NCBI GenBank assembly: GCA_020342235.1
Contig: CP073217.1
Coordinates: forward strand, 744,001 to 808,000
Direction: 5' to 3'
DNA length: 64,000 nucleotides
From: Saccharomycopsis phalli
Lineage: Eukaryota; Ascomycota; Saccharomycetes; Ascoideales; Saccharomycopsidaceae
Both the position numbers and the translations under genes were made by a program. The notes under the pieces are model-generated. The model made no database searches. It was not told the origin of the DNA and was given only the letters and a program-made list of their open reading frames with translations. Positions 38,561 through 49,222 of this stretch are shown here, piece by piece; position 1 is the first letter of the stretch, and every line of letters starts with the position of its first letter.

Positions 38561-39064
38561 ATTGGTTCATTATTACAAGATCATTGGTCAATCACTAGAT
38601 CGCAATACAGCGCCATTGGTTCATCATTACAAGATCAACATTCATCTCTTCTATACCTATACTATGCCTCGAGTAAGAGATTAATACTTTGCATAAAACC
38701 AAGGTCAATGCCGCTAATTTGGAGCCATGGTCAACGTCCGGATAAAACTCTTGACTGATTTTAAGATTGAAAATGGTAATTTAGAAGGAGCCATGGGGTT
38801 GCCCCAAGGGACTACTTGGTGAATTACCTTGTACTGCTGATTACTCGTTCAGCAACATGTAGGTCCTATCAATGAGTATACTTTAGTCTGCAAGAGAAAT
38901 CATCTATTGTTTGGAATACTCCAAGTCTGTAAATGATGGATTATGGATGCTGGATAGGAGTTCTCGCTGGCACTTGGTATACGTAGAATATAAATACAAC
39001 ATGGACATATGTAGAACGTCACCTCATCAATCACACATTGGCCAACTAGAAAACAAGTTGGTGA

Positions 39065-39172
39065 ATATCCAACACAGATTCCCGACTATTCCAAGTCCAA
39101 ATATCCAACACAAATTCCCGACTATTTCAAGTCCAAATATCCAACACAAATTCCCGACTATTTCAAGTCCAA
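39065..39172. repeat. 36-bp tandem repeat x3
   Basis: Units 39065-39100, 39101-39136 and 39137-39172 begin atatccaacaca and end caagtccaa. The first differs from the other two at two positions, while the second and third are identical. Confidence 0.85.
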
Positions 39173-39393
39173 ATATCCATGCTCGTCAAGACTTGGCTAG
39201 ACTGTACTCTTTATAGAATATCAATCAACCATATCAAGTCAAGAACCAAGTCGAGAACCAAAATCTCATTTCTACACGCCATACAACCTCCCCACACATT
39301 TATTAACACCATACACATGCCCACGACTCCTAGTCTTCTACAACCCTCAATGAAAACCTACGTCATTAAACGGCATCCTCCACCACGCCAATC

Positions 39394-41868
39394 CTACACA
39401 TTCAGAATAAACGTCCCGGCAGCCTCCTTCATCTGCTCCGCAAACCGCGAAATCGCGTCCTGAGCCCCTTGCCAATTCCGGTCGGCAATTGCGTCCCGGA
39501 CACCAGGAAACGTCCACCACTCAAACGGCCGCCCCTGGTTCATAATGTCCGGCTCCCGTTCCTGCGGCGCAAATAACATGTTTTTAATCCACGGCCGCTT
39601 CGCAAGCCCCTCCTCGTTCACTGCGAACCGGAGCAAGAAAATCAACTTGCCGTTCCACTCCCAGCGGCGGACAGACAACAATGACGGCTCGATGCCGCCG
39701 CTCTCTTGCATGACAATCTCCAGCCACGTGTGTTTCCAGATGCTGAACTCGTTTGCAATCTTCTGGATGAGCTCGGTCGCCTGGTTGACGCGCGAGAAGT
39801 CTAACCCAGTTTCAGAGCCGGAAATCTGCCGGTGGTACTCCTGAACGTCCAGAATATAATGGTCGAGGCCCAGGGCCAACTGATTCAAGCCGTAAGGGAT
39901 CAACGGGTCGTCGACCAAGCGGATGACCAACCGGGAAAGAATCTCGACCAACTCCCGGTGATGCTTCATGTCCGGATCGACAGAGGCGTCCTTGAACCGC
40001 AGAAACGTGTCGAAGCAGCTGTTCTTTGGGTATTTGCTGCTGTACGGCGCGCTGTCCTTGTCGGCAAACTTGATTTCCACGACCGGCGTGCCTGCAAACG
40101 ACTGGAACGGATAGTAGTTTTTGAACTCGTTTGGGGTCTGGAACCCGGTGTATGGCGGCCGGTTTGCCTGCCAGTTGCCCAAGACCTCGGAAATCACCGA
40201 CTCAAACACCGGGTGCGTCTTGATTTGCAACTCGTCGCCGCTGATGGCGTCGCTGAGATCAATATACGCATACACCTCGTTGCGCACTTCCCGGTACCGC
40301 TCCTCGATCCACTCTGTGATGCCGGCGTTGTTGTACTCCGTGCCGTCGATGCTGATAAAGTAGATGGACCTTAGCGGCTTCCAGTTGAGTTTCAGCTGGA
40401 GCGCAGCAAACACTTTCACCATCTCCACAAGCACTGTGGTTCCTGTGTTTGGGTTCACGGCCCCGTAGCATGCAGAATCGCGCTGGGCTCCAATGATGAT
40501 TGCCTTTTCGCTCTGCTCGGTTCCGGAGATCTTGCCGACAATGTTCCAGAGCGGCTTTGACTCGCGCTTTATGGTCGCGACCTCGAAATGGCCCTCGAAT
40601 TTTTCCCCCGGTCCCCCGGTCCACACCTCGAAACTGGCACCGGGCCAGCCCCAGCCGCGTTCCGGCTTCGCCCCGTGGCCCCGGAGGGCCTCTAGAAGCG
40701 GCAAAACCGCGTCGTGGGACACCAGGAGCGACGGGATCGTCGGCGAGACCTGCGACTTGTCCCACGGCAACCGAGGGTTGCTGTCTAGCGACGGCCAGCC
40801 AGGGGTCAAGACGTCACCTGACGAGTAGTACAGGTATGCCACCGACTGCTTCTCAATCATGCCGCCCTCGCGCAGCACGTCCACATACTCGGGGTCCTTG
40901 AAGAACACCATTGCCGCACACCCCTGCGTCGCCGCATACCGGAGCTTCCCGCCCGCCGACACCTTGCCGTAGCGCGCCAAGCAAATCGCCCGCTCAATGC
41001 GCACGCCTTGCGCCGCCAAGTAGTCAAAGTCTGACGCCCGGCCGTAGTTCACATACACTACCGGCCCGTCCACACGCCCGTCGGCGGACAAAAAGTTGAA
41101 TGCCTTCAACGGCAAGCTGTGGTGCTGCGAGGTATCCTGGCCCGGTACCGGCTCCTCGAGCGGCGCCTCATAGTCCAACTTGCCGTCGGCCGACGAAATC
41201 AGCAACCGCGTCACATTGGGATAGTTGATGAAGCTCTTCACCTCGTTGAACTCCTTGGGATGGATCCCCGCAGTTTCATAAGCATTGTCGACAAACCGTG
41301 CAAGAGCCAAGTCACCGGCTGTTCCCGCAAGATGCGGCACCGAACTCAAATACTCGAGAGTCTCCTCCATGGACTTGGGGTCAATGTGGCCCAGAATAAA
41401 CTTGCCGAGGATCAGCATGTCGCTGAATTGGCCATTTTGCAGGGCCTTGTTGCCGGGATATAGGCCCGAGCTGACAATGAAATATATGACCACGGAGATA
41501 AAACACACGTACAAGAACCGTTTCACAATGAGCGGATTGCCCACTTTACCAATGTAGGCGTCAAACTTGATGGACACTTTGCGCCACAACTCGGCAACAG
41601 GATCAAGAATCTTGTACACCGGCGTCACGATCTTGCTGTTGAAATTGCTCCGGAGACTCCTGGTCATGTCCCCAGCCCGCTGGAGCAAACTCGGCCCGGA
41701 ATTTGCCTCTGGATCGTCCATTTCAAACTCTTGAAACGTCACATTCGCCTCCAAGTCAGATAACGAGTCGTCGTCCTCTAGTCTCGGCGATCCGCTCGCC
41801 TCATCCACATACGCAGGCGGATCCGCAGGAAGAACCTCTCCCGGTAAACTGCTGTACTGATGTGGCAT
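39394..41868 (-). CDS. TRE1: Transferrin-receptor-like membrane protein (Tre1/Tre2 type, inactive M28 peptidase fold)
   Basis: An 824-aa single-pass type II membrane protein. The cytosolic N-terminus carries a PPAY (PPxY) motif at about residues 17-20. In yeast, Tre1 and Tre2 work with Bsd2 to bring the Rsp5 ubiquitin ligase to metal transporters such as Smf1. One membrane helix follows (RFLYVCFISVVIYFIVSSGLY, about 118-138), then a protease-associated domain and an M28-like domain. The C-terminal domain resembles the transferrin receptor dimerisation domain. The expected zinc-ligand His in the first metal motif is Gln (AIIIGAQRDSACYG), as in transferrin receptor, and the second motif is SIDGTEYNN. 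It is therefore probably not a peptidase. The start is ATG 41868. Confidence 0.88.
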   Translation of the reverse strand: MPHQYSSLPGEVLPADPPAYVDEASGSPRLEDDDSLSDLEANVTFQEFEMDDPEANSGPSLLQRAGDMTRSLRSNFNSKIVTPVYKILDPVAELWRKVSIKFDAYIGKVGNPLIVKRFLYVCFISVVIYFIVSSGLYPGNKALQNGQFSDMLILGKFILGHIDPKSMEETLEYLSSVPHLAGTAGDLALARFVDNAYETAGIHPKEFNEVKSFINYPNVTRLLISSADGKLDYEAPLEEPVPGQDTSQHHSLPLKAFNFLSADGRVDGPVVYVNYGRASDFDYLAAQGVRIERAICLARYGKVSAGGKLRYAATQGCAAMVFFKDPEYVDVLREGGMIEKQSVAYLYYSSGDVLTPGWPSLDSNPRLPWDKSQVSPTIPSLLVSHDAVLPLLEALRGHGAKPERGWGWPGASFEVWTGGPGEKFEGHFEVATIKRESKPLWNIVGKISGTEQSEKAIIIGAQRDSACYGAVNPNTGTTVLVEMVKVFAALQLKLNWKPLRSIYFISIDGTEYNNAGITEWIEERYREVRNEVYAYIDLSDAISGDELQIKTHPVFESVISEVLGNWQANRPPYTGFQTPNEFKNYYPFQSFAGTPVVEIKFADKDSAPYSSKYPKNSCFDTFLRFKDASVDPDMKHHRELVEILSRLVIRLVDDPLIPYGLNQLALGLDHYILDVQEYHRQISGSETGLDFSRVNQATELIQKIANEFSIWKHTWLEIVMQESGGIEPSLLSVRRWEWNGKLIFLLRFAVNEEGLAKRPWIKNMLFAPQEREPDIMNQGRPFEWWTFPGVRDAIADRNWQGAQDAISRFAEQMKEAAGTFILNV

Positions 41869-43705
41869 GATAGAGACCTTGGTACCCTCCTACAAACACT
41901 TTGCCCACTAGGCATTGCGATCACGTGATGAAATATCCGTGCACATAACAGATGGTTTGGGCATGTTCTGGATGTGGTTTGGACATGGTCTGGACATGGT
42001 CTGGATTTGATATTGGTTATTTGACTATATTTTGACTATATTTTGACTACATTCTTACTACATTCTTACTACATTCTTACTACATTCTTACTACATTCTT
42101 ACTACATTCTTACTACATTCTTACTACATTCTTACTACATTCTTACTACATTCTTACTACATTCTGACTACGCTTTGACTACACTTTAACTACACTTTGA
42201 CTACACTTTGACTACACTTTGACTACACTTTACTACCAGCTATTTTGACTATTAACCATTCTTTTCAAGAAGGAATACCACAAAGTACCACTGGCCAATA
42301 TGAAAATTTATCAATGAATTTTATAATATACAATACCTTTTGAGGAATTGGCGCCAGTAGACAAACTCTTTTGGCAGTTGCTCAAGCAATAATGACATTT
42401 CACAATATAATACACATGTCATGACAATATGCATCTCAATTATAACCTCGTGATATTGCCTAGTCAATAAGGTCCACATTATGTTGCCCCAAAATAGCCT
42501 CTAATAGCTGCATATCTTGGTACAATTAGTTACCCCACTTACTGTCGCCTCAACAGCGGACATACATCTTGACAGTCGATAACGGACATACATCTCGACA
42601 GTCAATTTATAACGGACATACATCTCGATAGTCAATTTACATCGGACATACATCTCGATAGTCAATTTACAATAACGTACATTAAATTCCATTTGGATAG
42701 CATTTGTTTCCTATTCGTTATCCCCAATGCTGCTGCCATAGATAGTGCCATCTAATATTCTTCATCTTGACATGACAATATCTGCAATTTCTTGTTGCCA
42801 AGTACACAATTATTCACCAGACCATTTATTCACCAGACCGTCTATTCACCAGCTGACCCAACAGCGGATCGTCAGCAACTTTAATGAAAATTCCTGGTAC
42901 ATCTCTTGTCTAGTATTTCAGTGCTGTAAAATATAAACCACACATGTTGATTTCCGCGGGTTTATTCAACCAACAACTTTGTCTAAACATCGTATGCAAT
43001 GTCTGAGGTACGATGCTTGGTCATAAATACCAATATGAAATCACCAACTGATTAAATTCTTAAAAACATGGGCATTTGGACTTTGACTATCATGGAAATC
43101 TTCACTGCAGGGTAAACTTTATACAGATTGAGTAATCAATCACTTGAATACACTCGTCTGCTGCCTAAAAAGCCAACAGAAACATTTGATGAATATATTT
43201 TGCTCAAATGCACGTTTCATACAATGGCGACGGACTTGGTTTGCCCAGCTTTTTCTTTGAAAGATACCGCACAATGTAAATGAAACACAAGGCATTGTGT
43301 AATAATATCCAATAAGCTTTGTCATCACGAAATATCTCATTTATCATTCCATTTCCAAGACACTATCATATTGCCATATGAATCAATGGCTAAATTGCCC
43401 TGAGACATGATTCCGAATCTGTACGCATTCTCAGTGGTAACTTGTCACCCGATGGTATCGTCAGAAAATGCGAAGTCCGGTTTAGAAAATAAGTCAGTCT
43501 CACCCTTGAGGCACCATATCGTATGCAGTAAAATTCTATTACAGGCACTCCTGCTAACAAAAGCGTTTATAGCAAACCTATAATGCCCAGAAGAGATTAG
43601 ACTTGCCAACCTCAGGTGAAACATTGGCAATAGCATCCCGAGTGATTTTACTATAAAGAGCACCGGAAATCTCCTTCAATTTATTATCCAATCCTTCTGA
43701 CAAAA
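41869..43705. other. 1.8-kb intergenic region with 11-bp minisatellite
   Basis: A CACGTG lies at 41932-41937, 64 bp upstream of the TRE1-like start. An 11-bp minisatellite fills about 42020-42235, first ttgactatatt, then about ten attcttactac units, then acactttgact. A cluster of ggacatacatctcgacagtc repeats lies at 42555-42660. The remainder is AT-rich with no accepted gene. An actataaa motif lies about 55 bp before the gene at 43706. Confidence 0.6.
42020..42235. repeat. 11-bp minisatellite, about 19 units in three variants
   Basis: Units keep strict 11-bp spacing while the sequence shifts along the array from ttgactatatt to attcttactac to acactttgact. Such ordered variant blocks reflect local expansion by slippage or unequal exchange. 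11 bp is close to one helical turn, so every unit would face the same side of the DNA. Confidence 0.8.
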
Positions 43706-43966
43706 ATGAAATATCAAACAATCCTCTTTAACCTTGCTGTCGCTGCTGCTTACACTTCATGGAAACCAATTGAAAGCACTATGGAGACGTACCAAGTTGA
43801 GACTTCCTCCAGTGCCAAGGCTCCTGCTGCCACGGGTGCTGCTCAAGGTAAACCAAGGGTCTTTACTGGTTTTGACGGTGCTCATTCTCACTTCTGGGGT
43901 CATGGACCGGTTGTTGTCCATCCTCGAAACAGAACCACCATTGAGAAAAACTTACGTACTGTTTAA
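43706..43966 (+). CDS. Small secreted protein, unrecognised (86 aa)
   Basis: The ATG at 43706 begins a protein with a clear signal peptide (MKYQTILFNLAVAAAYTS). A Ser/Thr/Ala-rich linker follows (VETSSSAKAPAATGAA), then a distinctive His/Gly/Pro-rich tail containing FTGFDGAHSHFWGHGPVVVH and PRNRTT. There is one N-glycosylation sequon (NRT). Lys-Pro and Lys-Asn contexts are present but no Lys-Arg site, so Kex2 processing into a pheromone is not supported. The His-x-His-x2-x-x-His spacing could bind metal. It lies alone in a 3-kb gap with a TATA-like element in front. It is short, so reality as a gene is moderate. Confidence 0.5.
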   Translation: MKYQTILFNLAVAAAYTSWKPIESTMETYQVETSSSAKAPAATGAAQGKPRVFTGFDGAHSHFWGHGPVVVHPRNRTTIEKNLRTV

Positions 43967-44993
43967 ATTGATACCACTTGCAAATTCTGTAGTTGAAGCT
44001 GCCGGGAAAGTAAATAGTCTCCTACGATAGCAGTGAGGTTATGAATATAGAGTTGAAATTCCGTCAGACAATGTCTCAGAAAGTGCGCCAGCATGAGATT
44101 GGACCCTTTGATCTACATGTGGAACGGAAAAATCAGCACGTTCATAAAGGGCTACGCTTTGATATTGCCATTTCATGTTGAAAAATACGCCATTATGTTG
44201 ATGTTAGAATGGGGTTTCAGGTATGCACCGACTTCTTCTGGCCAATTCCGTGTCTTGCAATAAATTCTAAACCCTTTGGGATACAAGAAATTAAGTTTTA
44301 GTCAATGATTGCCAAGATGATTGATTGGCAGCGGCCATTTAAGAGAATGGCAAGGACATAATACATGCATAAAGTTCAGTTTCTAGTGGCGTATATCAAG
44401 ACGAATTTTAAAAATCAAAGGTGAGACCAAGTCTTGTAAGGCGAAATGATTAAAGGCAGAGTTAGTGTAGTTATGGATGTTGGTTTGGAGTATTGAATAG
44501 AACTGTTGAGTTTTAATTTTCAGCTATCAATTTCAATTATTTCCAGTTGTCAATTGCAGAATTTCAATCATCATGTCTACAAATTCAGAAACATCAATCT
44601 TGTCTTACTCAGTAATTCTAGGAATGTACAGGAGTAATATCGACCAAAGGAGGTGAATCTCAATCTCAATCACGAATTTCATGCAGAAAACTACAGTAAT
44701 ATTTGTATATATAAATTTCCATTTGATACTAATCAGCTAAAAGTGCCAAACAAAGTTGTACATTGCAACCTAAAAGCATGATTGTTTGAACGCAATTACC
44801 AAAAAATTCTGCTACAATGCTCTTCCACCGCCTCCCTAAAACTCTCCATAACAGCTTATTTACATCTCACCAACTTCTCAGCACAGTAAAACAGCAATAT
44901 ACTCCATCATCTGGGGACAGTACCAAAGCCCACCATGGAGCATCGCATCACGTGCACAAATAAGAAATTTTTTTCAAGTCCAAACCTGAAGCA
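43967..44993. other. Intergenic, AT-rich, no gene seen
   Basis: Nothing coding is recognised. A CACGTG at 44949-44954 lies 40 bp before the UTP4 ATG and is its likely promoter element. The rest is unique-looking AT-rich sequence. Confidence 0.5.
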
Positions 44994-47126
44994 ATGAATA
45001 TTCACCGGTCTAGGTTTGTAGACTTTACGCCGCATACGATTTCGGCCACCAGTTTCAGTCACAGATCCACTGAAGGAAGCACGCCGCGGGATTTGCGGCT
45101 AGCAATTGGCCGTAGCAATGGTGACATTGAGATCTGGAACCCGAGAAATGGATGGTACCAAGAGCAGATTTTGAGGGGCGGAAAAGGTCGGACCGTGGAA
45201 GGATTAGTGTGGGCACAATGGGAGGGCCAGCTTCGGTTGTTTTCGATTGGTGGGTCGACGGTTTTGACTGAGTGGGACCTATTACTTGGTGTCCCGATGC
45301 GGAACTATGATTGCAATTCCGGGGTGATTTGGTCGATGGCGCTCAACGAAACCGGTGATAAGATTGCCGTTGGGTGCGACAACGGGTCTGTGGTTTTTGT
45401 GGACATTTCCGGGGGCCCAGGGAGCCTTGAGTATGAGGGAGTGTTGCAGCGACAGAAATCACGTGTGTTGTCAATAAGTTTCAACCGCGACGAGCAGATT
45501 ATTGGAGGATGTGCTGACGGGAAAATCCGGGTGTGGGCATTGTCTGGACCGAGCCGCGGCCGGATTGTTGGAAGCATGAAGGTGGACAAGTCTACGAAGC
45601 ATGAGAGCACGCTTGTGTGGAGCGTGATGGTTCTAGACAAACAGGGCCAGATTGTGAGTGGGGATTCCACGGGATCAGTGAAGTTCTGGGACATTGAGCA
45701 TTTCACAATGGTGCAGAGTCTCGATTCTCATGAGGCAGACGTGCTATGTCTCACGTGCGACTTGGCTCAAGAGAAGGTTTTCTCAGCTGGGGTTGACCGC
45801 AAAGTAGTCAACTACAACCTTGTGAAGAAGCGGCAGTGGGTGAATTCGTGTAACAAGTTGTTGCATGCCAACGACATCCGCACGATTGCGTCTTACGAGT
45901 CAAAGGGCTTGAGTATTTTGGTGTCTGCGGGCGTTGAGCGGACGATTGCTGTGAATTCAGTGCGATATTTCAGCAGCAGTGCCGGCTGGAAGCTTCCAAT
46001 AAGCGTGCAGTATCACAATAATGTGATTGGCAACGCAAAACGGCGGCTTGTGGCCATGTGGCAGGACAACACCGTCAAGGTGTGGAACATTGCCAAGCAA
46101 GACACCAGCATCCCATTGGACGCGATGGATCTCCGTGCAAACTTCAGATTGGTTTCCAAGCTCGTTTTGTCCGAGCAGGAGAACATTGGCGATGTATCGT
46201 TGTCGAAACGTGGCGATGTTCTTGCCGTGGGATACCTGAGCGGAATCAAGATGTTCCGGCTCAAGAAGCACGGCGAAAAGTTGGCAGTGAGCAAGATGCT
46301 CCCACAATGCGATGCGTTGCAAGACGTTGGTTGCAAAAGCCTCTGTTTCACGTCGGACGGAGTCAGTCTTGTGGTCGTGACCATCGACAATGAAATCGTC
46401 AAAATCAACGTCGAAGACTGCACAATAGAGTCGCTCGACGTGTCTCCACTAGCCAATGACTCCGGGCTCACGTACAATGCCAGTATCAACCAATTCAAGG
46501 TGTCGCCTAGCAACACCACCCTTGCCATTGTGCGGGCTTCCACCATCGACCTCGTGGGTTTGAACGAACCGCACGACGTCACACGGGTTGTCCAGCTTGA
46601 TCACGCCATATCAGCCATTGAGTTTACGTCAGAAACTCGGCTTGTGGCGATTACAGTAGAAAACAAAATCTACGAGTTTGACATCCAACACCGTCCTCCA
46701 CAGCTCACCCCGTGGTCCAGAGCAAACTCGGATGCCATCCCACAGGAATTCCTCACGTTGAAGAACAAATGTATCGGCATTTCCGCAGCCTCAGAGTTTA
46801 AGGTGTGGCTCTTTGGTGCAGACTGGATCTGCTTCGTGGACTTGAAAAAGACCTTGACGACACAGAAACAGGGCCTCAAACGGTCGCACGACGGGCTCTC
46901 ACTCTTTGATGAGAGTGAGCTGGCGGAAATCTCCAACCAGACATCGCGGGACTTTGAATTTGTGGCGCCAAAGCCTGGGCTGGAGGTTCCATTTTGGTGG
47001 ACCACTCGGTACCAGTCGATTTTGAAGATGGGATTGTTCAGCCACAACGACATGTATGTCATCGAACGGCCTTTGAGTGCCTTGCCAGCACAGCCTGCCT
47101 TTAGCACTAATTTTATTGCTTTTTAA
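44994..47126 (+). CDS. UTP4: Small-subunit processome protein Utp4 (cirhin)
   Basis: A nucleolar WD-repeat protein of the t-UTP/UtpA complex, which binds the nascent 5' ETS of pre-rRNA and supports early 18S processing. The 710-aa protein (yeast 776) starts MNIHRSRFVDFTPHTISATSFSH, then two tandem beta-propellers. Clear WD units include LAIGRSNGDIEIWNPRNGW, VWSVMVLDKQGQIVSGDSTGSVKFWD and KVFSAGVDRKVVNY. The C-terminal part ends with PFWWTTRYQSILKMG and VIERPL, as in the family. The start is the first ATG. Confidence 0.93.
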   Translation: MNIHRSRFVDFTPHTISATSFSHRSTEGSTPRDLRLAIGRSNGDIEIWNPRNGWYQEQILRGGKGRTVEGLVWAQWEGQLRLFSIGGSTVLTEWDLLLGVPMRNYDCNSGVIWSMALNETGDKIAVGCDNGSVVFVDISGGPGSLEYEGVLQRQKSRVLSISFNRDEQIIGGCADGKIRVWALSGPSRGRIVGSMKVDKSTKHESTLVWSVMVLDKQGQIVSGDSTGSVKFWDIEHFTMVQSLDSHEADVLCLTCDLAQEKVFSAGVDRKVVNYNLVKKRQWVNSCNKLLHANDIRTIASYESKGLSILVSAGVERTIAVNSVRYFSSSAGWKLPISVQYHNNVIGNAKRRLVAMWQDNTVKVWNIAKQDTSIPLDAMDLRANFRLVSKLVLSEQENIGDVSLSKRGDVLAVGYLSGIKMFRLKKHGEKLAVSKMLPQCDALQDVGCKSLCFTSDGVSLVVVTIDNEIVKINVEDCTIESLDVSPLANDSGLTYNASINQFKVSPSNTTLAIVRASTIDLVGLNEPHDVTRVVQLDHAISAIEFTSETRLVAITVENKIYEFDIQHRPPQLTPWSRANSDAIPQEFLTLKNKCIGISAASEFKVWLFGADWICFVDLKKTLTTQKQGLKRSHDGLSLFDESELAEISNQTSRDFEFVAPKPGLEVPFWWTTRYQSILKMGLFSHNDMYVIERPLSALPAQPAFSTNFIAF

Positions 47127-47785
47127 TAGATGACACGAGAAGCACGCGGTGTAGTGTAGAGATGGTTGCATAACAATGTGTTTACCAGGGCAAAGATTGG
47201 CACTGATTTAGATATTTTGCTCTAGAGAGAGTAATTCTAGACAATTGTTTAGAGACATGATTGGTCTAGATACAGACTTTTGGCAAAATGGGAGTGCACC
47301 TAGTGAGGTTAATGAGACAATGTATATGTCCTCAACCAAGAATTTATCTTTGAAAAAGCTCATCAACCATTCATTAAATTACCAACCATTAATTAAAATA
47401 CCAACCTTTTAATTAAATTATAGCCAACTTAGACGTATGTATGGATAAGATTTGAAACTGGAATATTTTCAAGTATGGCACAGCTCAACCTTTGACACTG
47501 ATTCTATTTTCCATAGCGTCACACTTTAATGTTACACCAATCGACATAGTATCCCCGATAATATCATCAATGACTTATAATATGTTGGCTTGCATGGTTT
47601 CTGCATCACTAATCGACATTCTTATGTCAACTTACCTAATATTTCCTCGCAGCATCAAGATTCTATCGACTTGTATAATATTTTCTCATCACAATACTGA
47701 CTTCCACAATATTTTCTCAATCCATTCACCATCTTTACAGGACAATCTCACATATTTACAGCACATGCTATTGTATATTTACATT
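47127..47785. other. Convergent intergenic region, no gene seen
   Basis: Between the 3' ends of UTP4 and TIM54. It holds short repeats of (t)taattaaat(ta)ccaacc at 47360-47415, then T/C-rich DNA. A 102-codon open frame at 47492-47800 has low-complexity AT-driven composition and overlaps the TIM54 end, so it was not accepted. Confidence 0.5.
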
Positions 47786-49174
47786 CTACTCAACCAATGA
47801 CTCGTCAAACACCCTCAAAGCCCCAGCTACCCGCTCATCAACCACAAACTCTCTTACCCAGTCGCTGTTTTTGTCAGTCGCGGTCTGAACCCATTTCTTG
47901 GGCCAGTCCAACTCCTCACTGACAACCAAGTCGGCGTCGCTGTCGCAATTAAAAGGCCGGGTAGCATTCTCAACAATGGCATACGCCATTTTTCCATACT
48001 CATCCGCCAAGTACCGCTTGTTGTAGAATCGATAGATCTTCTGAGGGATCACAAGAAACCCAAGAATGTTTGGCATTGGCATCACAGAAACAGGCTGCTG
48101 ATAATACGGAGGCAAGCCGTCTTTATTAGGAAGTGCCTGGCCGTTATTTAGGTATTCAGAAAACTCTTTACAAACTTGTCCTTGTTGCTCGTAGTCCACC
48201 GGGTATATATACGAACCAGTCACGTGTTCAGATCCTTCTTCCTTCTTGCCAGATATCTCGGGATCAGTTTCGTTTCTGATTTCTTCAGCCAACTCCTCGA
48301 CAGATTTGACATCGGGGATTTCGTCCTCGGGCTTCTTTTGATCTCTCAACTTTTCCTGTGCCTTCTCCAACTCCCCATGCTTGTACTCGGCTTCCTCTTG
48401 AATAACACGCTCAGGTCGCTCCAAAGGACCCAAAATTCCCTCATGCACTCCCATCATATACTCCTTGTACGTCCCACGTCCCAAAATAAGCACTCCTCCA
48501 ACTCTACTTACTTCCATACCGACCTCTTCGTTATGTGCCTGAGGAAGGTCTTGTTTGGATTTGTCGTTGTAGAACACGCTCAAGACGTTTTTCATGTTTT
48601 TCATTTTTGCATTGAATTCTGCCACGGATTTTTGCTCCATGTCCCGTTCTGCTTGTTCTCTAGCCTCGCTGGAAACAAGCTGGACGAGATAACTTTTCAC
48701 ACGTGAGAAATACCCAGGCTCGGCAATAGGGCTGGATTCGTCAGACAAAAGCTCGCGTCTTTTCTTGCGGATGTCACTAGCCACCTTGTTACGGATCTGG
48801 CCTTGTACCGATGAGGTGTAAATCTCGAAATCGACGCCGCCCAGGTTTAAGATCGGCTTGATGTATTTACGGAAATTCTTGTAACTCTCATCAAGGAAAT
48901 CATTTGGTGGCGGGGCGATAAAAATTGTCAACTTCCGTGGAACAACGTCGTTCTCCAACGCGGTTTCGCCATACTTTTGGGCCTTTTCCATCCACTTGTT
49001 GCGGTACTTCTTCTGCTCACGCTTATCATACAAGATTCCGCCGACAATAAGTGCTGTGGCGCCAATAAAAATCAGCCAGTTTCTAGAGGGCAAGCGCAAT
49101 CGCTTAATACCCATGGCCGTGAGAGCCGGGTTGGTGAACCCCTTTTCAGGGACCACTGGCTTGTGCTCAGACAT
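47786..49174 (-). CDS. TIM54: Mitochondrial inner membrane translocase subunit Tim54
   Basis: A component of the TIM22 complex, which inserts carrier proteins into the inner membrane. I chose ATG 49174, giving 462 aa (yeast 478) and the expected short N-terminus before GFTNPALTAMGIKRLRLPSRNW. One membrane helix follows (WLIFIGATALIVGGILYD, about 32-49), then the large intermembrane-space domain. The sequence RKLTIFIAPPPNDFLDES is a family signature, as is EAEYKHGELEKAQEK-type helix later. The upstream region is the CACGTG tandem array shared with the divergent gene at 49431. Confidence 0.93.
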   Translation of the reverse strand: MSEHKPVVPEKGFTNPALTAMGIKRLRLPSRNWLIFIGATALIVGGILYDKREQKKYRNKWMEKAQKYGETALENDVVPRKLTIFIAPPPNDFLDESYKNFRKYIKPILNLGGVDFEIYTSSVQGQIRNKVASDIRKKRRELLSDESSPIAEPGYFSRVKSYLVQLVSSEAREQAERDMEQKSVAEFNAKMKNMKNVLSVFYNDKSKQDLPQAHNEEVGMEVSRVGGVLILGRGTYKEYMMGVHEGILGPLERPERVIQEEAEYKHGELEKAQEKLRDQKKPEDEIPDVKSVEELAEEIRNETDPEISGKKEEGSEHVTGSYIYPVDYEQQGQVCKEFSEYLNNGQALPNKDGLPPYYQQPVSVMPMPNILGFLVIPQKIYRFYNKRYLADEYGKMAYAIVENATRPFNCDSDADLVVSEELDWPKKWVQTATDKNSDWVREFVVDERVAGALRVFDESLVE

Positions 49175-49222
49175 GATGAGTATATATGAGCCTGGTATAA
49201 AAAATTCTTGTAGGTACCGTTT

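Larger units (their letters stand above)
37215..39393. other. 2.2-kb intergenic region: satellite-like repeats with nested insertions
   Basis: 37430-37640 is a degenerate ggatatgaatatgga array. From about 37650 to 38660 loosely repeated (a)tcattggatcat(a/g)at/acaacatc motifs recur. They are interrupted by a family-1 copy (about 38150-38283) and a family-2 copy (about 38455-38560), both pointing the same way. A third related fragment lies near 38705-38765 (gccgctaatttgg to cttgactgattttaag). Three 36-bp tandem units lie at 39065-39172. No gene is recognised. Confidence 0.6.

Noticed and set aside
43706-43966. Alpha-factor-type mating pheromone precursor
   Set aside because: No repeated peptide and no Lys-Arg processing sites, so only a general secreted-protein call is supported.
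47631-47653. ACTTACCT followed by a CTCGCAG, considered as a U1 snRNA 5' end or intron signal
   Set aside because: No U1 structure follows and no exon frame on either side needs an intron.
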